43,102 nt of DNA. Source: a bacterium (GTDB lineage: Bacteria; Patescibacteria; JAEDAM01; Absconditabacterales; Absconditicoccaceae). A model generated the notes under the pieces. That model had not been told where the DNA came from. It did not search any database and saw nothing but the letters and a program-made list of their open reading frames with translations. Shown one piece after another: positions 10,122 to 20,970 of the stretch; positions within the stretch are counted from its first letter, which is position 1, and every line of letters starts with the position of its first letter. Position numbers and translations under genes: made by a program. The stretch spans positions 1 through 43,102 of the forward strand of contig JAUMYK010000008.1 in assembly GCA_030528665.1 (NCBI GenBank), written 5' to 3'.

Positions 10122-10808
10122 ATGCATATTACGATTGTTTCGATTTTTCCAGAGTTGTTTGAGAGTTTTTTGGCGACAAGTCTTTTGCAAAAAGCGCAAA
10201 AAAGTCAGATTCTGACCTTTGAACTCGTGAATCCTAGGGATTTCTGTAGCGACAAGCATCAACAGGTGGATGATCAGGTCTATGGTAATGGTAAAGGGAT
10301 GCTTCTCAAAGCACAGCCGCTCATAGATGCGGTCGAGGCTGTGATCCAAAAGTATGCTTTGCAGGAGTCAGATTTTTCTCTCCTTTTCCCAGCTCCAGCT
10401 CAGGAAGTCTTTAGCCAAAAAATCGCCTATGGACTCAGTAAAAAAGAACATCTCATCATCGTGTGTGGGAGGTATGAGGGGATTGATCATAGATTTGATC
10501 TCTATTTTCAACAGAAGTATCCTCAGGCTTTTAGGAGATTGTCGTTGGGGTCGTTTGTTTTGTTAGGAGGCGAGGTTGCGAGTATGGTAATGATTGAGGC
10601 GATTACGAGGCTGATCCCTGGGGTAATCAAGGAAAAACAGAGCTGGATCGAGGAAAGTTATGCTTTGCAGGAGGGGATGAAGAATTTGGAGGCTCCCAAC
10701 TATACTAGACCAGAAGAGGTCTATGGGATGCGTGTGCCTGAGGTCTTGCTCAAGGGCGATAAGGCTGCCGTGGATGCCTGGAAAAATGAGCATACGATCA
10801 GGATTTAA
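10122..10808 (+). CDS. trmD: tRNA (guanine-N1)-methyltransferase, m1G37
   Basis: 228 residues, typical TrmD length. It methylates G37 next to the anticodon of tRNAs for Leu, Pro and Arg and so prevents frameshifting. Family motifs are visible: MHITIVSIFPELFE start, DDQVYGNGKGML, LLFPAPAQEVFSQ, CGRYEGIDHRF (knot cofactor site) and SLGSFVLLGGEVASMVMIEA. No TGA codon is used. AGGAGG directly abuts the ATG at 10122, too close for a normal Shine-Dalgarno interaction. yraN follows after 17 bases, so the two are probably one transcript. Confidence 0.97.
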   Translation: MHITIVSIFPELFESFLATSLLQKAQKSQILTFELVNPRDFCSDKHQQVDDQVYGNGKGMLLKAQPLIDAVEAVIQKYALQESDFSLLFPAPAQEVFSQKIAYGLSKKEHLIIVCGRYEGIDHRFDLYFQQKYPQAFRRLSLGSFVLLGGEVASMVMIEAITRLIPGVIKEKQSWIEESYALQEGMKNLEAPNYTRPEEVYGMRVPEVLLKGDKAAVDAWKNEHTIRI

Positions 10809-10825
10809 TTTTTTTTACTGTGGGG

Positions 10826-11167
10826 ATGGGTAATCTGAAAGCAAAGGGCTATCGTGCAGAAGAAGTCGTACAACAGCGTTATGAGCAGAGGGGCTATACG
10901 CTTTTGCACAAAAATTGGACGATCCCTGGTGGAGAGATTGATCTGATTATGAAAAAAAGAGGAGAACTGGTCTTTGTTGAGGTGAAGCTGGTCGATAGGA
11001 CGCGGGATTTGGAAAATTATGTGAGTGCGAGGAAATTGCAAGTGTTGGAGAGGAGTATTGAGCGTTATTGTGCAGAGTTGGATGAGGAGTGGGAGTTGCG
11101 TTTGGATGTGGTGTTTGTCCAGTGAGGAAGCATTGTAGCGGTATTTGAGAATGTGTCTAATGGCTAG
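10826..11167 (+). CDS. yraN: YraN/UPF0102 family endonuclease-like protein
   Basis: 113 residues, the normal size for the family. GNLKAKGYRAEEVVQQRYEQ, then GGEIDLIM and VFVEVK form the PD-(D/E)XK-type nuclease core (Glu, Asp and the Glu-x-Lys). TGA at 11123-11125 reads as Gly and the protein continues with GSIVAVFENVSNG to TAG; with the standard code it would end just after DVVFVQ. GTG at 10820 is an alternative start, but ATG 10826 matches the family N-terminus better. It follows trmD, with which UPF0102 genes often cluster. Confidence 0.88.
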
Positions 11168-11221
11168 CGGAAGTCAGCTTTTCGTTGATTTTTTTAGTGA
11201 TGAAAAAAAGAGGGAAAAATT

Positions 11222-11249
11222 TTGCAAATCTAAGAGAAATGACTATACT
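11222..11249 (+). promoter_or_regulatory. Promoter of the 11281 gene
   Basis: TTGCAA (11222-11227), 16-base spacer, TATACT (11244-11249). The leader begins TAACCTGATTTATTTTG, similar to the ATCAGATTTATTTTG leader of lepA. Confidence 0.6.
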
Positions 11250-11280
11250 TAACCTGATTTATTTTGTATGTATAAAGAGG

Positions 11281-11607
11281 ATGTATACCGATCATCACGA
11301 GCATTTGCATGAAGAAGATTTTTTGAATAATCTCTTGCTCAAAGCAGGATTTGATCCACAAGAAGATGATTTTGATCTCTTGAAGTCAGAGCTTGAGCCT
11401 GTCTTGATGGATAGGATTATGGTAAGTGTGTTTGAGGCACTCTCGGACAAGCAGAGACAAGAAGTAATGAAACTCTTTGATGCTGGGAAAGAGGTGGAAG
11501 CTTTGGAAAAAATTGAAACAATGATCCCTGATTATGATAATTTTTTGGCGGATGTATTTGAGGCTTTTCAGGAGGAATATTTGGCAAATATGGAGTTGCC
11601 AGAGTAG
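11281..11607 (+). CDS. Acidic small protein, DUF5663-like
   Basis: 108 residues from ATG 11281 (MYTDHHEHLHEEDF), chosen because promoter boxes at 11222-11249 and an AAAGAGG just before this ATG exclude the longer frame from 11185. The protein is very acidic and helical, with LLLKAGFDPQEDD, LEPVLMDRIMVSVFEALSD and AGKEVEALEKIETMIPDYD. Short acidic proteins of this kind are common in CPR genomes (DUF5663 resembles it), function unknown. The 11632 gene follows after 24 bases and is probably co-transcribed. Confidence 0.8.
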   Translation: MYTDHHEHLHEEDFLNNLLLKAGFDPQEDDFDLLKSELEPVLMDRIMVSVFEALSDKQRQEVMKLFDAGKEVEALEKIETMIPDYDNFLADVFEAFQEEYLANMELPE

Positions 11608-11631
11608 TTTTAGATACTAAGAGGAGCAAAG

Positions 11632-12117
11632 ATGGCAAAAGCATGGAATGCGACGGGCAATACCTTAGGAGTCGTACATAGAGGTCTAGGAACTGGGGTT
11701 TTGGGAGGAGTAGATATTGTCAAAACAGGAGCTAATGTCTTCACTGATCTGGGAAAAGTAGTAGATGATACCTGCAATAAAATTTGGCAAATTTTAAGTT
11801 CTCCATACGCGAAAGGTCCTATCAAATGGTACCATAGAGTCGGTGGTGCGGTAGTTTCTCCATTTCTGGCACTGGGTACTGGTATAGAAGGGGTTGTTAG
11901 AAGTGTTTTGGAGCCTGGAAGAAATGTGATCTTGAATGCTCGTGATACCCTAGGAAATAGTTTGATCAATTTGGGGCATTCACTCAAATGGTTGTTTAAG
12001 AATGATAAGCCTGTTTCGGACTTTAGTTTTGAAAAATTGAAGACAAGAACCGTGAGTGGGGATAATTTGCTTTCGAGACTGGCTTGGTGGCAGAAAGGTT
12101 TCCCTCCTACCCCTTAG
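11632..12117 (+). CDS. Glycine-rich small protein, unknown function
   Basis: 161 residues, TAG stop, no TGA. GAGGAG lies 5 bases before the ATG, one of the few good Shine-Dalgarno sequences in the window. The N-terminal half has alternating Gly-rich amphipathic segments (GNTLGVVHRGLGTGVLGGVDIVK, with the spacing of a glycine-zipper) and the middle has YHRVGGAVVSPFLALGTGIEG. The C-terminus is basic and hydrophilic. It could associate with membranes, but there is no clean transmembrane helix. No family recognised. Confidence 0.7.
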   Translation: MAKAWNATGNTLGVVHRGLGTGVLGGVDIVKTGANVFTDLGKVVDDTCNKIWQILSSPYAKGPIKWYHRVGGAVVSPFLALGTGIEGVVRSVLEPGRNVILNARDTLGNSLINLGHSLKWLFKNDKPVSDFSFEKLKTRTVSGDNLLSRLAWWQKGFPPTP

Positions 12118-12139
12118 TCTTCCCTTTGCCAAAAAAGTG

Positions 12140-12166
12140 AAAAAGCTGATTGTGGTCAGTTTTTTT
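12140..12166 (+). terminator. Intrinsic terminator after the 11632 gene
   Basis: AAAAAgCTGA, a short loop and TCAGTTTTTTT form an imperfect hairpin with a T tract, about 25 bases after the TAG. The rest of 12167-12463 holds no gene; it contains the repeat copy at 12281-12350. Confidence 0.65.
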
Positions 12167-12280
12167 CGTAGAGAGCATTCTTTTGAAAGCAGATTATCTA
12201 AAATCTAAATATTCTAATATTGCGGTACTATAGTCTTAATCTGATGTCATTCCGTGCTTGATCTCTTTTCATTGCGTGCG

Positions 12281-12350
12281 TGATCTGCAATCTATCTCGC
12301 TTCGCTCAACAGCTTCTTCATCAAAGGAGGAGCGTCTCATATCCCAAATC
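12281..12350 (-). repeat. 70-bp dispersed repeat, copy A (inverted relative to 20841-20910)
   Basis: Read on the minus strand (from GATTTGGGATATGAGAC to GATTGCAGATCA) it matches 20841-20910 at 61 of 70 positions without gaps, in opposite orientation. The two copies bracket the 2741-residue protein gene. Next to it, at 12245-12262, is GTCATTCCGTGCTTGATC, a sequence of the type also found in the island at 27.7 kb. Confidence 0.8.
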
Positions 12351-12463
12351 AAAGGTAGCATGATAGCTAAGACAAGAATCAGGATCAATACATTTTTCTT
12401 ACACCATATACAACATAAAAAATAGAAATGTCAATCTTTTCTGGCTTGCTCTTGTAGAGAAAA

Positions 12464-12492
12464 TTTCACAAGAAGAAAAATCTGAATATAAT
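12464..12492 (+). promoter_or_regulatory. Candidate promoter of the giant LamG protein gene
   Basis: TTTCAC (12464-12469), 17-base spacer, TATAAT (12487-12492); the leader to ATG 12527 contains TTCTGATTTGAG. The -10 box is perfect, the -35 box weak. Confidence 0.4.
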
Positions 12493-12526
12493 GAGAGGTG
12501 AATATTTTATATTCTGATTTGAGCAG

Positions 12527-15500
12527 ATGCACACAAACAAAAAATCAAATTTTATCGCTTGAAAAGTAGCAAAAGTTCTCTTGGGAGCAGGAGGATTGGT
12601 GCTATTGGGAGGCGGAGTATTCTCTTCTGTAGAAGCGTCTAGTGTACCTAGTCCGATTTTGCATTACACATTTGAAAATGTAAGTAATCTTGGGCAAGAT
12701 AGTTCTGGACAAGGACATCACTCAGAGAATGATGGAGCAGTCTCCGCTGAAGGTATCATCGGTAAGGCAGCCTATTTTGATGGGAATGCAGTATTGAGAT
12801 GAACAATAACGGAGGATCTTAAGGCTGGGGAGCAGATTTCTCTTGGTGCTTGGGTAAAGATTGAAGAGTATCCAGACCCCTCACATGCAAAAGGTGTGAT
12901 CATTATGCAACCAGGAGCATATTATCATTTGATCAATGGTAAGAGATTAGGAACTCATCTGTATGGTAAAAATCCTGCTGGCTATCATAATTCTCCTGCT
13001 GCTCTTCCACGCAATACTTGGATATATACTACCAGTGTCTGGGATACCAATAAAATAACAATCTATGTAGATGGTAAAAAAGTCAATGAAGTAGCTGTAA
13101 CTGGTACTCCAAGGCGTGTAGCAAGTTGATTTCGTATTGGAAGTTCAGGTGACAAGAAGTGGTCATTTAAAGGAAGTATTGATGAAGTAAAAATCTGGAA
13201 TGTAGCACTGACTGCTGAACAGGTACAAGCGGAATATAATCTCGCAACTCCAAAAGAACTCGTACTGCATTATGACTTTGAAGATGCAGACAACCTTGGA
13301 AAAGACAGCTCAGGAAAAGCAAATCATGGAACCAATCATGGCGTAACTCAAGTAGCAGGAAGAGTAGGTAAATCTGCAAATTTCAATGGTGTAGATCAAA
13401 TGATGGATATTTCTCAGCATGCTAGTAAACTTGCTTTGAATAAGGGAACTATCAGTTTTTGGGCAAAAGTAGAGAATGATAGAACTAATGCAATTTTGGC
13501 TTGGAGTGAAAATCAGAATACCAATTTTAAGGCATTAACACTTTGAGATCAGACTAGAAGATTTTCTGATGAATCACTATCTTATATTGATCTCAATTTT
13601 TCTGGTGGGCAATTTGATATTTATGAAAAGCTTGTTCGTTCAGCACCACAGTATCTCAATGGAAAGTGGCATCACTATCTTATTACTCTTGATGAAACGA
13701 ATACACTCAAAATGTTTATTGATGGTGTGGAATTAACTCTTGATGATAATGGAAATGGTAAAACTACTACTAGTTTTCTTTTGAATAATAGTCAAAAATT
13801 ATGGCTTTGAAAATCCCCATATCATACCCATCTAACTTCTTTGCCTACTTTCAAAGGACAAATCGATGAGCTTAAAATCTGGAACTACGCTCTCACTCCA
13901 GAGCAAGTCCAAGCGGAATATGATGCAGCTCCTGCACTTCCTGACACGCAAGAACTCGTACTGCATTATGACTTTGAAGATGCAGACAACCTTGGAAAAG
14001 ATAGCTCAGGAAAAGCAAATCATGGAACCAATCACAACACTACCCAAATCGAAGGAAGAGTAGGAAAAGCCTGACATTTTAATGGTCTAAATGCATATAT
14101 TGAGACTCCACTTTCAGACTACCTTGAAATTTCTAAACACTTAACAGTTGGAGCATGGGTCAAATTACATAAATTCCCAGTAGCTGGTAATTGAGTAGAT
14201 AGAATGACAATTTTTACTAAACCAACTAGCTATTATACAGCTATTTGTAGAGAAAATAATTGATTATGTGGATACCGATATGGTAAAGGTAGGAATTATA
14301 AATACTCCTCTACTCCTTTACAACTTGATAGATGGAGCTACCTTACTGCAGTATGGGATGCAACTCATGTACATTTTTATATTAACGGTATAAAGGTTAA
14401 TAGTGTTTCAGCAAGTGGAATATGATCGTTAGGACACACATATCCTGTTTTAATTGGAGGTTGAGATGGAAGTTGGAGTTTAAATGGACAGATTGATGAG
14501 CTTAAAATCCGAAATTATGCGCTCAGTCCTCAAGAAGTCCAAGCGGAATATCTTGCACATACTGAGCCAACACTCCTCATCACGATGAAATCAGAACAGG
14601 GAGAGCTGATCGGTACACAGAAACTCACGCAAGCAAGCAATGGACAAGCCTTTCAAATCGGTTCAAGTTATCAGATCACAGCACCACAGCTTGCCAGCCC
14701 TCAGCTCCAAGCCAGATATACCGTAGCCGAACCGAATCAACATACCGTACACTTTAGTGCTGCTGCTCCTTTTCAGGAAGTCACTTTTGTCTATAGCAAG
14801 CCTGAACTGGTATTGCATTATACGTTTGATGAGGAGGTAAACCAGACTGTAGTTGATCATTCAGGTAAAGGTAATCATGGGACTATCATGGGCAATCCTC
14901 AATGGGATGATTGGGGAAGAGTAGGTGGAATGTTGACTGATACAGGGCTTAAAGCTCAAAAAAGTTTGGAAATCTGATATAGTCCAGCGTTTACTATTGC
15001 TGGCTGGATCAAAACCAATACTAATCATACTCACAATTATTTCATCACAAATGCTAAATGAGGTAATGGTTATCGTTTTGGAATTTGGCAAGGAAAAGTT
15101 GCATTTCTCATTGGAAATAATGATAATCAAAATCCAATGAGATATACTGAAACCACTTGTGGTACAAGAAGAATCAATGATAATCAATGGCACCATATTG
15201 TGGGAGTATTTAATGCAGCAGGTAAGCGTGTTGATTGTTACATAGATGGAATCTATGAAGGGCATGTTACTTTGCCACAACACTATCAGCAAAGATTTGA
15301 TGGAGCTCCATATATTGGCGATACTTCACGTGTAAAAGGAACATTTTGGACTGGAGGTTCTCTAGATGACATCAGAGTCTACAACTATGCACTTACTGCT
15401 CAAAAGGTAAGAGAGTTGTATCAGAGTTATGGACCAGAAATTGATAGTATCCCTACAGTCACTATTAATGCTACTCATAAAGATAATGTGCGTACTTCCC

Positions 15501-18500
15501 AAGTTTTTACCATCTCTACACAAACTCAAATCAACAGAGCATCTAAAAATTTGCTTTTAGAGCTTAAATTACCAAATAAAATTCAGGTTCAGGATTTTAG
15601 TGTTTCTCTATTGAATGGAGAAAGTGTCATAGATGGAGAGATTCAGCGTAGTAATACTCTAGATGGTATTGTCTATCGTATACCACTTAGAAATGATGTT
15701 GTATGAGAGATTGCAACCAATCTGAAGGCAAAATATACTAATCACTATACACCACACCTGTATACTGGTACGAGTACTCTCACGCTTTATAAAAAAACTG
15801 AGTCTCTTGCTACAGCTAATGTAGTACAAACAGTTTGGTCTAATCCTGATATTAGAATGAATAGAGCAATTAGTGCAAAACCAGGAAATGGCTATGAAAT
15901 TACCTATGACTATAGAACATCCACAGATATTAAAAATGAAAATGGTTCTACTCATTTTACCCATTATGATGCTGCTGGACTTGCAAATGTGGTAATCGAG
16001 ATTCCACTCCCTCAAAAGGCAAAATTTATTAGAGCGCACAATCCTAATCAAGTGAGATATGATCCAGCTCATCATAAAGTGATTGTTACTTGGGGGTTTT
16101 TGGCAAATCATTGGTATGCGCATCAGCCTTTTGTAGTGAAATATGAAGGATTGACTCCAGGAGAACAGGTTCAATTCTGACCTGTTACGCTAAGAGGTAA
16201 TATGGTCACTGCAGATTGACCACTCAAACAATGGCAATATACTTTTGATCCTGAAGTGGTTGAAGCACCAAATCCGAATGTAGTAGCTGGTGTAGGAGTT
16301 CCTGGTGGCAATCTTCTGAGAAATCTTCATGTCCAGGACCTCTTTGATGTTATTCTGAGAAATGAAGGAAATACGCTTGAGACTAATGTTGCATTAGAAA
16401 TTACTATTCCAGATACGCTGAAAGCCCATGCGATTAGAATTCCAAGAGAAAGAGAAGAGGCTACTTTTTTCCCTCAACCTATTACAGTAGAATATACCAC
16501 TACTCTTGGAAATACCAGATCTTTTCTCTGAAATAGAGGACATACCTATGATCACATTGAGTTAGGTCTTGCTCCAAATGAATATATTAGACAACTTATT
16601 ATTCGTGTGCCTTCTATTGCTCCAGGAGAGAAATTAACTACGAGTCCATGGTATTATGAGTCACTTAGAATTATGGGAGATGTAGGATCACCACCCACTA
16701 ATCCTGTCGTAACTGGGGTACTGAAAATTGTTGGTAAAGCTGATCAAGCTTTTCGTTCTGAACTTCCCTTGAGTGATGTGGGATATACTCCATATTATTC
16801 TATTGCTAGTGCTAGTAAATCCACTGCGGTACACGGAGAAGTAATAGATATGCAGGTTGATATTCATTCAGCTTGGCATCACTATTATGCTAATGCAAGG
16901 CGTTTGGAAAATCCTTCTACTTTTATTTTATTGCCTCCTGGATTTGAGCTGGATACGAGTAGTTTTCAAACACAATATGTCAGAGGAAATGGGACTTCTT
17001 CAGCTCCTTATAAAGTTACCAATGCTACCAATCCACCTGCTGGTTATACCATTTGGAGAGTAGATCATACGACAATTATGTATAGAGAAAATAGTCATAT
17101 TCAGCATCGTTTCAAGATAAGAGTGACTGACAATGTATTACCAGGAGTATATGATTTGGAAAAAAATGTCTTTATCGGTTCCAATAATCCTAAATATCAA
17201 GTGAATTGGGCATGGGGACAGGAGAGTTTGAATGATCCGTATGGACTGTGGTGACCAGGTGTTGGACCTTATAAACTAGGACGCTACTATCATCATAGAA
17301 AAAATCTAACCGTAACTGCACTCAACTATGGAAGCAGTATCTCACATCAGTCACAAACTGATCTCAGCCCAAGAAGAGACTATAGTCCTGAATCTACGGC
17401 TACCTTTTCAAATTATAAATCAGAAAATACAGGAACCTATACTACTACCCTCTACAATATCGGAAGTACTATTGCTGACTATAGTTATATAATCCATATT
17501 CCTTTCATCAACACACAAAATAATGATGGAACTCAGAATGAGTGGACACCAACATTAACACAGGCGATTGATACGACAAATTTGCCTGCAGGAGCAGAGG
17601 TACTTTATGGTTTGGATCAATCTGGATTAAGTCCTACTTATCTTCCAAATGCAAAATGGATTCAAATTAAAATTCCAAACTTTACAAACGCAATGCGCCC
17701 AAGCTTTACACTCCAGCTCCAGGCTCCAAGTTTTGATGATGCTGATGCGTATAAACTTAGCTTTATCTCTTCTTATTATCAGATTAGTGGTAATCGTTAT
17801 CCTGCAAGGACTATTGGACTAAGGCTTGTGGATCAAAATTATAATCCTGCCGATGAGGAAAAGTATTTCTTTTGTACACTTCAATCGGTAAGAACGCAGA
17901 ATCCTAATATCTCACTACCAATGTGTAAAGCACTCTTTGATCTGTATCACACTACTCAGGGAGCTACTTGGAAGGCTAAAAGCTGATGGGATATAGCGAC
18001 TAAATTTACTGGTAGAGCCAGTAGTTATCAACAGGTACTGAATATCTGTAACTGGCACGGAATTGACTGTAATGCTGAGGGTAAAATCACTGCGATCGAT
18101 CTCGAGGGAAATAATCTCCAAGGTCAGATTCCAGCTTCTTTCAAGGCTTTGACTGATCTTACCTCACTCAATCTCGCTAAAAATCAGATCACAGGATTTG
18201 AGAAAGGAGCCTTACCACCACTCACTCAACTCAAAACGCTTAACCTCTCCGAAACCAAGGTAGCGTCCTTTGATGAGTTGCCAGGTAATTTAACTCGTCT
18301 CGAACTTAATAAACTTGAAGTTCCTGCCAAGACTGATTTTCCAGCGCTTCCTCAGCTTCAGCATCTGAATATGAGTGAGACTACATGGGATATGGATAAT
18401 GCAAAATCCCTACAAGGGCTGGTAGATGCGTTTCAAAATTTACAAGAGTGGATGATGACTGGCGTGCAACTGCAAGGTAATGAATTATTCACCTTCCCTC

Positions 18501-20752
18501 AAAGTATTTGAAATCTGACTCAGTTGAGAGTGCTGAACTGGAAAGGAAGTAAGATAGTAGGAACTTTGCCTGAGAATTTGAATCGCCTTACGCAGCTTGA
18601 GTATTTTGATGTGTCTGAAAATTATTTGACTGATCCTTTGCCAACTTTTGATTGGACTGCCTTATCTAAGCTCAAAACCTTTAATATCCGCAATAATTAT
18701 ATTGGAGGGCTTAATACAAGGGCGAATCCTTTGACAAACAAGTGGCAAAAATTTAAACCACGAGAGCAATGGCAATTGATCATTACGCAAGGAGGACAGA
18801 GAAAGACTGCGATCAATGATCTCAGCCCTACGGATCAGGTAGGCGTGGTAATCAAGCAAGCTCAGCGTAGAGATGCTGAGAGCTGGAAAGATGATATCTT
18901 TAATGTACCAATAGCATTATATCCTTATTTTGAAACGGAGATGATACCAAACTGAGGAGTGCAAGTTGATGGGAATGCTCCGAGTTACACCCTCAGCTTT
19001 GCAAATCAAGTACCACAAAAAGCCCTCTGGAAAGTAGGGATCACAAATCATATGAAGAGTATCGGGATGTCTGCTCAGCTTGAACTCAATCCAAGTCAAG
19101 AAGCACTTGATGAGGAGGAAAGAAACCGTCGAAAACAGCAAGATACTGCTGGAAATGGTAGAAATCTGCAATTTGATTTGGCAGGAGCTTATCTTGATAA
19201 ATCCTTTTCTGCTGTACATTTTAATGTAGGAGGAGATGATTTTGGAGGAGGAATCTTTTGGCAGAGAAGTGAGGATCTTACCGAGCCAGTTATCCTAGAT
19301 TATAATGGGACAAATCTTGCTTGTTTGACGCAGTTGAAAGGATTTTACTACAATTCACAGAGAGGAGAGAGACTCTGGCCATTGGATCAGACTTCTTTGG
19401 AGAAATTGCAAGCCACCTATCAAAATAAATATGCGAACTGGAAGATAAAAGGGGGATGGTATACTGACTGTTATCCACAAGGACAGCAAAACGATCTTGA
19501 TCAATACAAGACTGCGATCTACGGTGTGATCCAGCATCTTGAGGGTAATGATCTCAGATATACACTCCTAGCAGGTGCAAGCTATGATCCTCGTAATGAA
19601 AAGATGACTCCTAATGCAAAGTGTAATCTCCAGATGCTCAATAATGCATATCCATTTGGCTATCTCTATGATACGGCTGGGGGGATTGCGACACTTGGAG
19701 TGCGTATCAATTCGGAGCAAATCAAGACCAACTATCTTACGGTAAATCAGTTTCATACCAATTTCCTTCATGAATTAAATAATGGTGCTTGTGTAAATCA
19801 GTATTTTGATCACGATGGAGATGAACTGAGTGCGAAGTCAAATATTGGTAATTTTACGCCTCCTCCTTGATTCTTCTCTCTCGGAGTAGGAGATGCGAGA
19901 GAAATCCTTTTCAAACTTGGAATTCTTGGAGTGATTGGACTCTCTGATGAACTTAGTGCAGAAGACAAGAGTTCAGTTGAAGGAAACTCGGCTGTGCCTT
20001 CACTCCTCTTGACTACGGATACCTCTATTGCCTCAGTGATCAATCTTGCAACCAAAAAAGCTGATGAACTCTGTAGAAATAAATGGATTGATTGATCTTC
20101 AGGACAGCAGTCTGATGGAGCAGTAGTGTGTATTGATGGCACTTCAAATCTAGGAGGTGTAGAGTTGACTGCAAGTCAATATGCAGATAAAACAATAATC
20201 GTAAAAAATACTGATCTTATCCTGAGAGAGTATATGGGAGAGAGAGATAATGCTACTACGATTTTTGTCAGCAAAGGTAATCTGTTCCTTCCTGCTGAGA
20301 CTCATCGTGATGTACTCAAAGCATTTAGTCCTAATGGCTATCTTCTTCCAAGCGGATGATGAGAGACCAGCTCTCGAGCAAATTATCTCAAAGGAAACTT
20401 TATTGTCAATGGTTTGATACTCGGAAAAGATGATGCTAATCCTGACAACTATGAGATCAAAAATAAACTCATTGTACACGGAAAGATGGCATCATATAAT
20501 GTGATTTCCACTCCTAAAAATCAAAAGATCCTGACTGCCAAGAGAGAGACTTTGGATAGAATTTTGGGTAAGGAGAAGGTTGAAAAATATTTTAGCTATA
20601 TTGGACTTGATAAAGTCTTTAGCTGGGAATGTGATCCTACCAGTGGTAAAGGAAGTGATGAAACAGCTTGTAAAGGAGAGCAAGAAGCCTTTATGACAGA
20701 TAAGGCATTTGGATTGATCGATATGACCTTTTTATCTCCACTCTTCTTGTAG
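12527..20752 (+). CDS. Giant secreted protein with four LamG-like domains and plant-type LRRs
   Basis: 2741 residues, ATG 12527, TAG stop; I count 24 in-frame TGA (Gly) codons and no internal TAA or TAG, so the standard code breaks it into over a dozen pieces. Residues 1-40 are a signal peptide (VAKVLLGAGGLVLLGGGVFSS, then VEAS). Four LamG/concanavalin-like domains follow (~45-240, 245-467, 477-676, 761-966), each starting LHY-[DT]-F and ending with a variant of IDELKIWNYALTPEQVQAEY; a short beta domain lies between the third and fourth. Residues ~970-1790 are beta-sandwich domains (DUF11-like in places). About 1798-2070 is an LRR domain with the plant-type cap CNWHGIDCNAEGKI and LEGNNLQGQIP. 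The last ~650 residues are not recognised, with several Cys and calcium-site-like acidic stretches. No membrane anchor or sorting signal was seen at the C-terminus. Probable extracellular sugar- or protein-binding contact factor (inference). Confidence 0.85.
13256..13338 (+). repeat. Internal direct repeat, copy 1 (start of LamG domain 2)
   Basis: 83 bases nearly identical to 13952-14034 (one difference seen, AAAGACAG versus AAAGATAG). The 696-base offset equals 232 codons, so whole LamG units were duplicated in frame. Confidence 0.9.
13952..14034 (+). repeat. Internal direct repeat, copy 2 (start of LamG domain 3)
   Basis: Second copy of the 83-base repeat at 13256-13338. Near-identity at the DNA level points to a recent duplication or gene conversion inside the gene. 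Confidence 0.9.
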
Positions 20753-20770
20753 TCTCCTTTCCACTCAAGC

Positions 20771-20801
20771 AAAGCCCTTTTTGTAATAGAGAGGGCTTTT
20801 T
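20771..20801 (+). terminator. Intrinsic terminator of the giant gene
   Basis: AAAGCCCT (20771-20778), a loop of about 13 bases, AGGGCTTTTT (20792-20801), 18 bases after the TAG. Confidence 0.85.
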
Positions 20802-20840
20802 GCATATTGAGGAAATTTGTCATCTGATCATCTTAAAGTT

Positions 20841-20935
20841 GATTTGGAATATGAGACCTTCCTCCCTTGATGAAGGAGCTGCTGAGTAAAGCGAGATAGA
20901 TTGCGGATCAAACAAGCAACTAAAATCCCTTTACG
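20841..20935 (+). repeat. 70-bp dispersed repeat, copy B, with CAAGCAACTAAAATCCCTT tail
   Basis: 20841-20910 matches the inverted copy at 12281-12350 (61/70). It is followed by a tail, ACAAGCAACTAAAATCCCTT, that is identical to the tail of the third copy at 28080-28099. No coding potential seen in this gap. Confidence 0.8.
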
Positions 20936-20941
20936 CTTCAT

Positions 20942-20970
20942 AAAAAAAGCCCTCCTTAATTCAAGGAGGC
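20942..20970 (-). terminator. Terminator overlapping the stop codon of the 20956 gene
   Basis: On the minus strand CCTCCTT-GAATT-AAGGAGG-GCTTTTTTT. The TAA stop of the gene (20958-20956) is inside the hairpin. Confidence 0.85.

Noticed and set aside
11185..11280. An N-terminal extension of the 11281 protein from 11185
   Set aside because: It would run through a good promoter (TTGCAA-N16-TATACT), and AAAGAGG precedes ATG 11281.
12527..20752. Several separate genes rather than one giant gene
   Set aside because: All pieces share one frame, are joined only by TGA, have no internal TAA or TAG, and lack starts or promoters of their own.
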